Under the pieces are notes generated by a model. The model was given only the letters and a program-made list of their open reading frames with translations, made no database searches and was not told where the DNA came from. Made by a program: the position numbers and the translations under genes. Positions 7,843 through 14,865 of a DNA stretch of 16,962 nucleotides are shown here, piece after piece (position 1 is the first letter of the stretch; the number at the start of each line of letters is the position of its first letter). Origin of the DNA: JALYUM01 sp036688685 (lineage in GTDB: Bacteria; Pseudomonadota; Gammaproteobacteria; Burkholderiales; Burkholderiaceae_D); assembly GCF_036688685.1 (NCBI RefSeq), contig NZ_JAQQPS010000043.1:1-16962 (forward strand). The letters run 5' to 3'.

Positions 7843-9003
7843 ATGCCCCTTTCATCCATCAATATCGGCACGTCCGGCCTGGTTGGCTTTTCGCGCCAAC
7901 TGGAAACGATCAGCAACAACGTCGCCAACCTGAACACGCCCGGTTTCAAGGGCGCCAACAGCCAGTTCTCGGCCCTGTTTTCGGGCGGCAGCGGCATTGC
8001 GGACGCCAGCACCGGCTCCGGTCTCGCGATGCTGCCCAGTACCGTCGATTTCGTCCAGGGCCAGGTCAGCCAGACTGGCAACGACCTCGATGTGGCCATC
8101 GACGGCCAGGGCTTTTTCGTCCTGCGCGACGACACCGGCGCCCTGCTCTACACGCGCGACGGCCGCTTCACGTTCGACAACCACAGCGTACTGGTCAACA
8201 ACCAGGGCGCGCACGTCCAGGCGCTCGGAACCGACGGCGGCCTGCACGACATCACGCTCGACGGCGTGCGCACCAACCCGGCATCGGCCAGCGCCACCGT
8301 GAAACTGCTTGGCACGCTGTCGACTGCGGACGCCACCAAGGTCGTCAGCGGCATCACGGTCACGGACGGCGCCGGCGGCAGCCACACGCTGTCGGTCGAA
8401 TTCAAAAACAACACCGCCGTCACTGCAGGCAGCTGGATCGCCACCGTCAAGGAAGGCAACACCACGGTGGCCACCGGCGAGGCACGCTTCGTCAACGGCG
8501 TGCTGGCGCCGGCGTTTTCCACCATAGCCTTTACCTACAACCCGGCCGGGGTCGCCCCGATGCCGATGACGTTCGTGCTCGATGCCGGTACCACCAGCGC
8601 CGCCAGCGGCGCGTCGAGTCTGGCGGTATCGTCGGTCGACGGCTACAGTGTCGGCACGCTGGGCAGCGCCACGTTCGACACCAGCGGCAAGCTGTCGCTG
8701 AGCTATTCGAACGGCCAGAAAGCCACGCCGCAGACACTGGCACTGGCCAGTTTCGGCGCCACCAGCGAACTGGAACAGGGACCGGGCACCAGCTTTCGCA
8801 GCAAGCGCGCGGAAGCCGGCGTGCTGGGCGTGGCCGACGGGAAGATATCGAGCATCGCGGCGGAATCGCTGGAAGGGTCGAATGTCGACCTGTCGCGCCA
8901 GTTCAGCGCCATCATCATCACCCAGCGCGGTTACCAGGCATCGTCGGAGCTGATCAGCACCGCCAACCAGATGCTCGATACGCTGATGCACATGAAGGGC
9001 TGA
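7843..9003 (+). CDS. flgE: Flagellar hook protein FlgE
   Basis: FlgE polymerises into the hook, the universal joint between rod and filament. The product is 386 aa, within the usual 390-430. The N-terminal rod/hook motif is LETISNNVANLNTPGFKG (residues 20-37). Then come the FlgE/F/G segment LDVAIDGQGFFVLRDDTGAL and the C-terminal signature VDLSRQFSAIIITQRGYQAS followed by ISTANQMLDTLMHMKG. The middle part is Ser/Thr/Gly/Ala-rich like the outer domains of hook proteins. GAGGA at 7834-7838 lies upstream of the ATG. Size and hook-specific middle favour FlgE over FlgF or FlgG. Confidence 0.92.
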   Translation: MPLSSINIGTSGLVGFSRQLETISNNVANLNTPGFKGANSQFSALFSGGSGIADASTGSGLAMLPSTVDFVQGQVSQTGNDLDVAIDGQGFFVLRDDTGALLYTRDGRFTFDNHSVLVNNQGAHVQALGTDGGLHDITLDGVRTNPASASATVKLLGTLSTADATKVVSGITVTDGAGGSHTLSVEFKNNTAVTAGSWIATVKEGNTTVATGEARFVNGVLAPAFSTIAFTYNPAGVAPMPMTFVLDAGTTSAASGASSLAVSSVDGYSVGTLGSATFDTSGKLSLSYSNGQKATPQTLALASFGATSELEQGPGTSFRSKRAEAGVLGVADGKISSIAAESLEGSNVDLSRQFSAIIITQRGYQASSELISTANQMLDTLMHMKG

Positions 9004-9007
9004 ACGC

Positions 9008-9802
9008 GTGAACGTGACGCCCTATTCGCTGCTCAAACGCAGCCGCGCCACGCTGCTGGCGCGGCGCATGCTGGCCAACCTGGAACACTGGGGCGCCGAC
9101 TGGGCCATGCTGCCCGACCATGCCGCCACCTGCGCCGACGCGTGTGAAGCCGCACCCGTGACCCGCGCCGGCGCCTGGCGCCGGCGCATGCTGGCCGACG
9201 GCACCGCGCTGTTCGTGGCGTGGCCCGAGCAGGCCGACGCCTGGATTGAACAGCAAGTGTTCGGCCTGGAGGACGGCGCAGCGCGCTCACCGCTGGCCGG
9301 CGCCGTCGCCGCCATTGCCCGCGAAGCGCTGCTGGCCTACCTGACCGAGGCACTGTGCGGCCAGGCCGCCGAACCGATGGACCCGGCGCCGCCGCCTGCC
9401 GCACTCTGGCAGCGCGGCGCCGGCAGCGTGCTGGGCACCGTGCAGCTGGGCACCCTGACGGTACACGTGCTGGTGCCCGCCACCGCCATGCAACCGGCGC
9501 CTGCGCCAGCACCCAGTGGATTAGCCTTGGTTCCGCTGCGCACCGCGCTGGCCGCCCGGGAGGTCGCGCTGACGGTCGAATTGTGCCGCGCCGAGCTGAC
9601 CCTGGGCTACCTGGCCACGCTTGCGCTGGGCGATGTACTAGCCTTGCCGATGCGCCTGACCACGCCGCTGCAGCTGCGCGGCCCCGGCGGCACTGCCCTT
9701 TGCGCGGCCCATCTGGGTGCGCAGGACGGCCAGCGCGCCGTCGAACTGACCAGACCACCAGGCGGCGTCCCTGCTGCCAATGAACCGAGGAATCGTACGT
9801 GA
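9008..9802 (+). CDS. Reduced FliM/SctQ-like C-ring protein
   Basis: The product is 264 aa with GTG start and AAGGG about seven bases upstream. Its C-terminal part, about residues 176-249, reads as a degenerate SpoA domain: LTVELCRAELTLGYLATLAL, then GDVLALPMRLTTPLQL. The gene directly precedes fliN, so a C-ring role is likely. Compared with FliM (about 330 aa) it lacks the N-terminal CheY-binding peptide (EIDALL type), and the central FliG-binding domain with its GGXG motif is not recognisable. In size it resembles SctQ/HrcQ of injectisomes. The stop overlaps fliN (GTGA). The assignment to the FliM/SctQ group is an inference from the SpoA-like end and the context; residues 1-170 are unlike anything I can name. 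Confidence 0.65.
   Translation: MNVTPYSLLKRSRATLLARRMLANLEHWGADWAMLPDHAATCADACEAAPVTRAGAWRRRMLADGTALFVAWPEQADAWIEQQVFGLEDGAARSPLAGAVAAIAREALLAYLTEALCGQAAEPMDPAPPPAALWQRGAGSVLGTVQLGTLTVHVLVPATAMQPAPAPAPSGLALVPLRTALAAREVALTVELCRAELTLGYLATLALGDVLALPMRLTTPLQLRGPGGTALCAAHLGAQDGQRAVELTRPPGGVPAANEPRNRT
9165..9187. repeat. Perfect 11-bp inverted repeat inside the fliM-like gene
   Basis: GCGCCGGCGCC at 9165-9175 and its exact reverse complement GGCGCCGGCGC at 9177-9187 are separated by a single T. It lies in coding sequence specifying an Ala-Gly-Ala-Trp-Arg-Arg-Arg stretch. In such GC-rich DNA it may simply reflect codon use, and no function is claimed. Confidence 0.5.
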
Positions 9803-10146
9803 AAGACATGCATACCAATACGGCGCAAATCGCGGCGCAAATCGTCGAACTGCCGCAACTGCCGCACCATGGCCACACCGGTACCGGCGCCGGCATCCTG
9901 TCCGGGAACCTGGACGTCATCGGGGGCGTCAAGGTGACGCTGACCGTGCGCGTGGGCGGCGCGGTCCTCAGCGTCGACGAACTGATGAACATGAAGGATG
10001 CCTACGTCCTCAAGCTCGATGCGACGCTGGACACGCCGGTCGAGGTGCTTCTCGAAGGGAACGTGGTCGCGCGCGGCCAGCTGGTGGCGGTCGACGACAA
10101 TTTTGGCGTGCGCATCACCGAGCTGCCGAAGGCGGGCCAGGCGTGA
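9799..10146 (+). CDS. fliN: Flagellar C-ring protein FliN
   Basis: FliN forms the base of the C-ring and docks FliH and its bound ATPase. The product is 115 aa with one clear SpoA domain at about residues 34-109: LDVIGGVKVTLTVRVGGAVL, then LSVDELMNMKDAYVLKLD and a VVARGQLVAVDDNFGVRITE end. The length is typical of FliN (about 100-137). GAGG at 9787-9790 precedes the GTG start at 9799, which overlaps the upstream stop; an ATG at 9808 is an alternative. The GTGA overlap with fliO at 10143-10146 continues the coupled pattern. Confidence 0.92.
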   Translation: MKDMHTNTAQIAAQIVELPQLPHHGHTGTGAGILSGNLDVIGGVKVTLTVRVGGAVLSVDELMNMKDAYVLKLDATLDTPVEVLLEGNVVARGQLVAVDDNFGVRITELPKAGQA

Positions 10147-10541
10147 ACAAGTTCGTGCGCCGCTGCCTGCCTGGCCTCTCGCTGGCCGTACTGCTTGCAT
10201 TGAACGCTGGCGCGGCCCACAGCATCGTGCCGGCCAAACCGGCCATCCCGTTCAAGCAGGATGGCGACTCGGGCGGCTCGCTGGCCGCGCGCGCGGCCGG
10301 TGTCCTGGCGCTGGCGGCACTGGCAGCCTTCGGCGCGGCAGTGGCCATCAAGCGCTTCGGCCTGGTGCCGGGCGCGCGGCCAGGCAAGGTGCGCCAGGTG
10401 CGGCTGACCGAGTCGGTGCGCCTGTCGCGCCGTAGCGTGCTGCATGTGGTCGACTACGGTGGCGAGCAATTGCTGCTGGCCGAAAGCGAGCATGGCATCA
10501 GTCTCGTGAGCAGCCGCCCGCAAGGAGGCGTCGATGCGTAA
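10143..10541 (+). CDS. fliO: Flagellar export protein FliO
   Basis: FliO is a small membrane protein that helps FliP assemble into the export gate. The product is 132 aa from the GTG at 10143. A signal-like hydrophobic segment spans about residues 8-25 and a second transmembrane helix about 49-70 (GVLALAALAAFGAAVAIKRF). The cytoplasmic part carries the FliO pattern QVRLTESVRLSRRSVLHVVD then YGGEQLLLAESEHGISLV. The position between fliN and fliP is the standard one. The last eight bases overlap fliP. Confidence 0.88.
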   Translation: MNKFVRRCLPGLSLAVLLALNAGAAHSIVPAKPAIPFKQDGDSGGSLAARAAGVLALAALAAFGAAVAIKRFGLVPGARPGKVRQVRLTESVRLSRRSVLHVVDYGGEQLLLAESEHGISLVSSRPQGGVDA

Positions 10542-11295
10542 GCCAGTCCTGCACACGGGAGCGTGCCTGTTGCTGATGCTTGCGGCGGGTAGTGCCATGG
10601 CGGCAGCACCCGACCTGGCCCTGCCCGGCATGGACATCACCATCGGCGCCGGGGCAGCCCAGTCGACCCAGGTGTCGGCCGCGCTCAAGGTGCTGCTCGG
10701 CCTGACTGTGCTGAGCATCGCGCCGGCGCTGCTCATCTCGGTCACCTCGTTCATCCGCATCACCGTGGTGCTGTCGATGCTGCGCCACGCGATGGGCATG
10801 CAGGAGACGCCACCGAATACAGTCCTGATGAGCCTGGCGCTGTTTTTGACTTTCTTCACGATGTCGCCCACCATCGACGCGGTCAACACGCAGGCGTTCC
10901 AGCCCTTCATGGACAACAAGCTGGCGGCCGGTCCGGCGTTCGACAAGGCGCTGCACCCGATCCGCGATTTCATGGTGCGCCAGACGCGCGAACAGGATTT
11001 GCAGCTGATGGTGGAGATTGCCAAGGCGCCCACGCCGGCCAGCGTGGACGACATCGCGACGGTGCAGCTGATCCCCGCGTTCATGCTGTCCGAGCTGCGC
11101 GCGGCGTTCCAGATCGGCTTCGTGATCTTCCTGCCGTTCGTGCTGATCGACCTGATCGTCTCGACGATCTTGATGTCGCTCGGGATGATGATGGTGCCGC
11201 CGGTGACGATCTCGCTGCCGCTGAAGATTCTGATGTTCGTGCTGATGGATGGCTGGAACCTCGTCATCCGCGCCCTGCTGGGCACCTTCCAGTAA
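10534..11295 (+). CDS. fliP: Flagellar export gate protein FliP
   Basis: FliP is the core subunit of the export gate in the inner membrane. The product is 253 aa, normal. A cleavable signal peptide covers about residues 1-24, as known for FliP. Family segments include SFIRITVVLSMLRHAMGMQ, LFLTFFTMSP, and the C-terminal ILMSLGMMMVPPVTISLPLK with VLMDGWNLVIRALLGTF at the end. A strong Shine-Dalgarno, AAGGAGG at 10522-10528, lies within fliO five bases before the ATG. FliQ and FliR usually follow FliP but are not found here; a sigma factor gene starts five bases after the stop. Confidence 0.97.
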   Translation: MRKPVLHTGACLLLMLAAGSAMAAAPDLALPGMDITIGAGAAQSTQVSAALKVLLGLTVLSIAPALLISVTSFIRITVVLSMLRHAMGMQETPPNTVLMSLALFLTFFTMSPTIDAVNTQAFQPFMDNKLAAGPAFDKALHPIRDFMVRQTREQDLQLMVEIAKAPTPASVDDIATVQLIPAFMLSELRAAFQIGFVIFLPFVLIDLIVSTILMSLGMMMVPPVTISLPLKILMFVLMDGWNLVIRALLGTFQ

Positions 11296-11300
11296 GCAGC

Positions 11301-12044
11301 GTGGAACGCGCCAGAACAGCGCCGCTGATGCTGCCCACGCAGGAAGAGGCGGCGCTGTGGGCGGCCGCGCGCGCCGGCGACGTGGCAGCGCGTGGCCGAC
11401 TGATCGACGCCTACCTGCCGTTCGCGCGCATCATGGCCGCCAGGCAGTACGCGGCGCGGGTCGATTACGACATCGAGTTCGACGATTATCTGCAATACGC
11501 CACCGTCGGCCTGATCGAGTCGGTCGACCGCTTCGACCCGGCCTACGGCAACCTGTTCAAAACCTTCGCCGCGCACCGCATCCAGGGCGCGGTGGCGAAC
11601 GGACTCGAACAACTGAGCGAAAAGCGGGTGCAGATTGCCACGCGCCGGCGCTTGCTGGCCGAACGGCGCGACTGCGCCGCTACGGCGCTCGGCGCTGGCG
11701 CCGACCTGTTCCAGCAACTGGCCGAGGTGGCGCTGAGCCTGGCGCTTGGCTTCACGCTGGAAGACGCTGCCGGTTCAGCGCAGGCCGGTGCGGAAGCGCC
11801 GCCCCATCCGTACGGCGCGCTTGAAATGGTGCAGTTGCGCGCTCGCCTGCAGGCGCTGGTCGCGGGCCTGCCGCCGCGCGAGCGTTTGGTGATAAAGTCG
11901 CACTATCTGAACCACCTCCCCTTCAACCAGATCGCCGACTCCATGGGTATTAGCAAAGGCCGCGTCTCGCAGCTTCACCGCAGCGCACTCGAACAGCTCA
12001 GGAAGAGCATGCACGCAATGCGCGCCTGCGACCTGGCGTGGTGA
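11301..12044 (+). CDS. fliA: FliA-type sigma factor (sigma-28 family)
   Basis: The product is 247 aa, the size of FliA. Region 2 is evident at about residues 34-100: GRLIDAYLPFARIMAARQYA, then YDIEFDDYLQYATVGLIESV and RFDPAYGNLFKTFAAHRI. Region 4 is near 190-240: LPPRERLVIKSHYLNHLPF and QIADSMGISKGRVSQLHRSA. Region 3 between them is weakly conserved and Ala-rich. It probably transcribes late genes of this flagellar system, which lie outside the window. The start is uncertain: GTG at 11301, five bases after fliP, or ATG at 11328; neither has a strong Shine-Dalgarno. A sigma gene embedded at the end of a structural operon would be made together with the hook-basal body. No FlgM-like anti-sigma factor was recognised. 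Confidence 0.88.
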   Translation: MERARTAPLMLPTQEEAALWAAARAGDVAARGRLIDAYLPFARIMAARQYAARVDYDIEFDDYLQYATVGLIESVDRFDPAYGNLFKTFAAHRIQGAVANGLEQLSEKRVQIATRRRLLAERRDCAATALGAGADLFQQLAEVALSLALGFTLEDAAGSAQAGAEAPPHPYGALEMVQLRARLQALVAGLPPRERLVIKSHYLNHLPFNQIADSMGISKGRVSQLHRSALEQLRKSMHAMRACDLAW

Positions 12045-12060
12045 CGCGGGCAAACTCGCG

Positions 12061-12441
12061 ATGACAACCATCGGACCGGTCCAGCAGATCGTGGCGGCAA
12101 TTCGCGCCGAGATGGGTGCGCGGGTTCCGGCCGGCGCTGCAAACCGGCGTGCCGGCGCGAGCGCCAGCAGCGCGAATACGGCGGTGCGCAAGCGCAGTGC
12201 TGGCCTGCTCGCCGAGCGCGTGCGCGCCCTCGATCCGCTCGACCCCGAGCGCGGGCGCAAGGCGTTCCGGATTTTCCTGGAATCGGTGCTGCTGGCCGAG
12301 CTGGGCGAAGAACTGATCAACGACCCGGCGTTTTACACGATGGTCGACCAGGTGCAGCGCACGATGGAATCGAGCCCGGAGATTGCGGCAGCCATGACGA
12401 CCGCCGTGGCGCGCCTGCTCGAGCCGACGCGGCCGGGTTAG
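12061..12441 (+). CDS. Unrecognised 126-aa helical protein at the operon end
   Basis: I do not recognise this protein. It has no signal peptide or membrane helix. The first about 50 residues are Ala/Arg/Ser-rich and probably flexible. Residues about 54-118 look like a folded helical domain: VRALDPLDPERGRKAFRIFL, then ESVLLAELGEELINDPAFYT and MVDQVQRTMESSPEIAAAMT. It follows the sigma gene by 16 bases in the same direction, so it is probably the last gene of the operon. The stop TAG (12439-12441) interlocks with the fliH stop on the other strand. A regulator of the sigma factor, an export chaperone or a structural adaptor are all conceivable, but nothing in the sequence decides. The codon use and GC are those of the operon. 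Confidence 0.7.
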   Translation: MTTIGPVQQIVAAIRAEMGARVPAGAANRRAGASASSANTAVRKRSAGLLAERVRALDPLDPERGRKAFRIFLESVLLAELGEELINDPAFYTMVDQVQRTMESSPEIAAAMTTAVARLLEPTRPG

Positions 12442-13139
12442 ACGCCGCGCGCCGCCAGCAGCGCCACGCGCAAGGCGTCGACCTGGGTGTCGAGGCGCGC
12501 ATCGAGCGTGCCGCCATCGGTGTCGACCATGCAGCCACCGAGTGTGATGGCGGCATCGGCCGTCCATTGCACGCCAGTTCCCGACGCCAGTTTCTCATCG
12601 AGACTGCCGGCTGCCTGCAGGGCCGCCAGGTCGCCCGGATGCAGGCGCACCGTCACGCGCTCGGCGCCGGCCGCGCGCGCAGTCGCTTCGCGCACCAGCG
12701 CGCGGATGCCGCCGGGCGTCGCCGCGGTGCTGCCCAGGATGCGACAGACTGCTTCGAAGGCGATGGCAACCGCCACGTCCTCGAGGCCGCCCAACTGGAT
12801 CCCGACAGCGTCGTGCAGCTTGCCGGAGATGGAGCGGATCCGGCCCAGTTCCACTTCGGCGTCGCGGCGCGCTGCTTCGGTACCGGCCGCCCGCCCTTCC
12901 TGCAAGCCGCGCTGGCGTCCCAGCTCACGCGCCGTCTCGGCTTCCTGCTTGAACTGGGCCAGGACCGATTCACGCGCCTGGGCCAGCAAGGCGTCCATGT
13001 TCGGCACGGCCAGCTTGGCGGGCGCTGCCGGGGTCGGCGCGGACACAGGTGTAGCCGGGAGTGCGGCGGGCGCGGCATGGGGCGAGCCGAGGGTGCGCTT
13101 CTCGGCTGACATAACGGGGGAACGGAGGATGGAAGTCAT
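12438..13139 (-). CDS. fliH: Flagellar assembly protein FliH (inverted relative to the operon)
   Basis: FliH binds FliI and anchors the ATPase to the C-ring and export gate. From the ATG at 13139 the product is 233 aa. Residues 1-50 are Ala/Pro-rich. A charged helix with Gly-spaced turns follows (RELGRQRGLQEGRAAG, 71-86) and continues as coiled coil to about 120. The C-terminal FliH domain shows VRLHPGDLAAL (164-174) and GGCMVDTDGGTLDARLDTQ (201-219). Start choice is open: ATG 13139, ATG 13112 or GTG 13178; none has a clear Shine-Dalgarno. The gene converges on the operon, sharing the bases TTAG (12438-12441) with the last gene's stop. Its normal place is between fliG and fliI, so it has been displaced and inverted and must use its own promoter. 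Confidence 0.88.
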   Translation of the reverse strand: MTSILRSPVMSAEKRTLGSPHAAPAALPATPVSAPTPAAPAKLAVPNMDALLAQARESVLAQFKQEAETARELGRQRGLQEGRAAGTEAARRDAEVELGRIRSISGKLHDAVGIQLGGLEDVAVAIAFEAVCRILGSTAATPGGIRALVREATARAAGAERVTVRLHPGDLAALQAAGSLDEKLASGTGVQWTADAAITLGGCMVDTDGGTLDARLDTQVDALRVALLAARGV

Positions 13140-13272
13140 GGGCAATCTGGGGAAGTACGGGTTGGCGGTCACGCCCACTATGGCATACCGGTGGTTACTT
13201 GCATAGGATTACGATGTATTCCCTCATGGCATGTTGCATGGATGTGTGCACGCCAGCGTTGCTGCGTCGCTG

Positions 13273-13785
13273 TTAGCGCAAACGCTCGAATTGGATCAAC
13301 TGATCGATCGTCGAAGTTTCACAACGAATATCCGCAAGCGCTTTGCCGTCCCTCGCAACCCGTACGCCGGCATCGCTTATGTACCCGTCGCGCTCATCAT
13401 CTCCCGCAGGATGTTGGTAGCTGTAGACGACATACTCGAATTGACCATTTCGAAAATGTATTTCATATGCGCTCGTGCGCGCTGTTTTCTGGTAAATCGT
13501 ATGCTGCTCGAACTTCGCAATTGATTCGGAGCGAACCACCGGATACAGCAACTCGATGCGGTTTTTTGTACCGTACCGATATTGAAGATAGTTGTCTGGC
13601 GTCGCGCGCGAGTCGTCACCGCGACCGCAGAGTGCAAGTTGCTTCGCGCCCTTTTCGACCGTACAGGAGAGGTAGATTTGCTCACCTGAGTGGCACAGCG
13701 AAGGGCTCGAAACCGGGGATGAGGTTTGGGCAAAGCCTTTCCTGGCAACGCCGGCCAGTAAAAGCAGGCAAGCACATCTGATCAT
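13273..13785 (-). CDS. Small secreted protein with four cysteines, function unknown
   Basis: From the ATG at 13785 the product is 170 aa. A strong Shine-Dalgarno (GAGGAGG, complement of 13794-13800) lies eight bases before it, which decides this start over longer readings. Residues 1-20 (MIRCACLLLLAGVARKGFAQ) form a signal peptide. The mature part contains Cys31, Cys41, Cys53 and Cys155, which could form two disulfides, in the pattern CHSGEQIYLSC, then QLALCGRG and NYLQYRYGTKNRIELLYP. I have seen this general pattern in uncharacterised periplasmic proteins of Proteobacteria but cannot name a function. There is no link to the flagellar genes beyond proximity; it may form a transcription unit with fliH downstream on the same strand (133 bases away). 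Confidence 0.75.
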   Translation of the reverse strand: MIRCACLLLLAGVARKGFAQTSSPVSSPSLCHSGEQIYLSCTVEKGAKQLALCGRGDDSRATPDNYLQYRYGTKNRIELLYPVVRSESIAKFEQHTIYQKTARTSAYEIHFRNGQFEYVVYSYQHPAGDDERDGYISDAGVRVARDGKALADIRCETSTIDQLIQFERLR

Positions 13786-14170
13786 TAGAATGTCCTCCTC
13801 TGGTCTTGTTAAAAATAGTGTTATCACCACCGGAGCGGCCACACGGCACGTCTGTCCCGCAGTACGAGCGCGGCTTTTTTTACCTCGGCAGAAATAACGA
13901 CCGGTGTGGCTCATGTAGGTGCCGAGCTCGATCACGCTGGGGCGTGGAACAGGATGCCATTTGAATCAAGCGCAGCGATCTTGAGCGAAGCGTTCCGCCT
14001 GTCAGCCAACCATACGCGATCTGTGTACCCGCCGGCCAGGCTTCGACGACTCGCAGTGTATCAAACATGAACGTCGACTTTTTCATCGCCATTGCGCATA
14101 CTGCAAGTGGCGGATTTCATACCGCATTCCACAGTTTCACTATCCTCAACGCTAGCTATGCCGAAGCAAT
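13786..14170. other. Gap between divergent genes, no recognised gene
   Basis: These 385 bases separate the secreted-protein gene (minus) from the acidic-protein gene (plus) and should hold both promoters. I see no strong consensus promoter or hairpin. Minus-strand fragments here (for example RVWLADRRNASLKIAALD, ending at a TGA at 13932-13934) read like protein but have no good start, so they may be the tail of a decayed gene. Confidence 0.4.
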
Positions 14171-14794
14171 ATGAAAAATACAAATGCTCCCTTACTCGAT
14201 GTAAACGAACTGGGATTCATCGCCTGGTTTCTTGAAGATGCGGGCACGGATTTCGAAGACCATACAGCTGACGAAACGTTTTTGCCAGCATCCGACGAAA
14301 CACTCGCTATCTCCGCCGCAATTCATGCGGTCTATGGCGATGACGCGCCAGAGGTCGAAGCCAGTATATTGCCTGGTAATAAAGACGCGCAGGTGCAGTT
14401 CTACACAAGCCAGGCAATGAAATTCTATGCGCAGCGTTGCCAGGCGTTGGCGGCCGGTGCATCCATCCGCTTCAATCCGGCCGAATACGCATTCTTGGGG
14501 GAGCTGCTGGAACTGGCCGGTGAAGACCACGAACACCTTGCTGACGATGCCAGTTTCGACCTGACGCTCGAGCTTAACCCTGAAAACCGGACGTTATTCA
14601 CGCGCGCTGTGGACGTGTATCTTGCACGCCATCGCAAGGTAAGGGCAGTCAGCGACGATGCCGTGACTGACACCGCCGCGGCAATCCGGGAGGCTTTGGA
14701 TACGGATGGTTCCTCTATCGAAATCGACATTCCCGACTACTGGCTGATGTTTTATCTGGCTGGCCGCTGCGGCGGATTGGCACGGGCACGATAG
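14171..14794 (+). CDS. Acidic 207-aa protein with an internal duplication, function unknown
   Basis: I do not recognise this protein. It is cytoplasmic by appearance (no signal peptide or membrane helix) and rich in Asp and Glu. Two related segments are visible: ELGFIAWFLEDAGTDFEDH, starting near residue 13, and EYAFLGELLELAGEDHEHL, starting near residue 105. Each is followed by an acidic A-D-x-x-x-F stretch and a helix. About 10 of 25 positions agree by eye, so the protein probably arose by duplication of a roughly 50-90 residue unit. The C-terminus IEIDIPDYWLMFYLAGRCGG is distinct. The ATG at 14171 has only a weak GAAG upstream. Base composition is less GC-rich than the operon. Small acidic proteins of this sort include immunity proteins, but no toxin gene is seen nearby. 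Confidence 0.7.
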   Translation: MKNTNAPLLDVNELGFIAWFLEDAGTDFEDHTADETFLPASDETLAISAAIHAVYGDDAPEVEASILPGNKDAQVQFYTSQAMKFYAQRCQALAAGASIRFNPAEYAFLGELLELAGEDHEHLADDASFDLTLELNPENRTLFTRAVDVYLARHRKVRAVSDDAVTDTAAAIREALDTDGSSIEIDIPDYWLMFYLAGRCGGLARAR

Positions 14795-14865
14795 CTGCGA
14801 AGACAGACACCACAGGATCGTCGGACAATTGTTGCGGCGCTACGGAGGTGCTTCGACGCTCGGAT

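Noticed and set aside
10002..11717. 571-aa minus-strand open frame opposite fliN-fliO-fliP-sigma
   Set aside because: It spans four well-supported plus-strand genes and its sequence shows no family features, so it is a shadow despite its length.
12425..12460. Possible bidirectional terminator at the convergent stops
   Set aside because: Only a 5-bp GCGGC/GCCGC stem with a 10-base loop and no T-run is visible, and both sides are coding.
13880..14092. 70-aa minus-strand frame in the gap before the acidic gene
   Set aside because: No family resemblance, no clear ribosome binding site, and parts of another frame look more protein-like; at best a decayed remnant.
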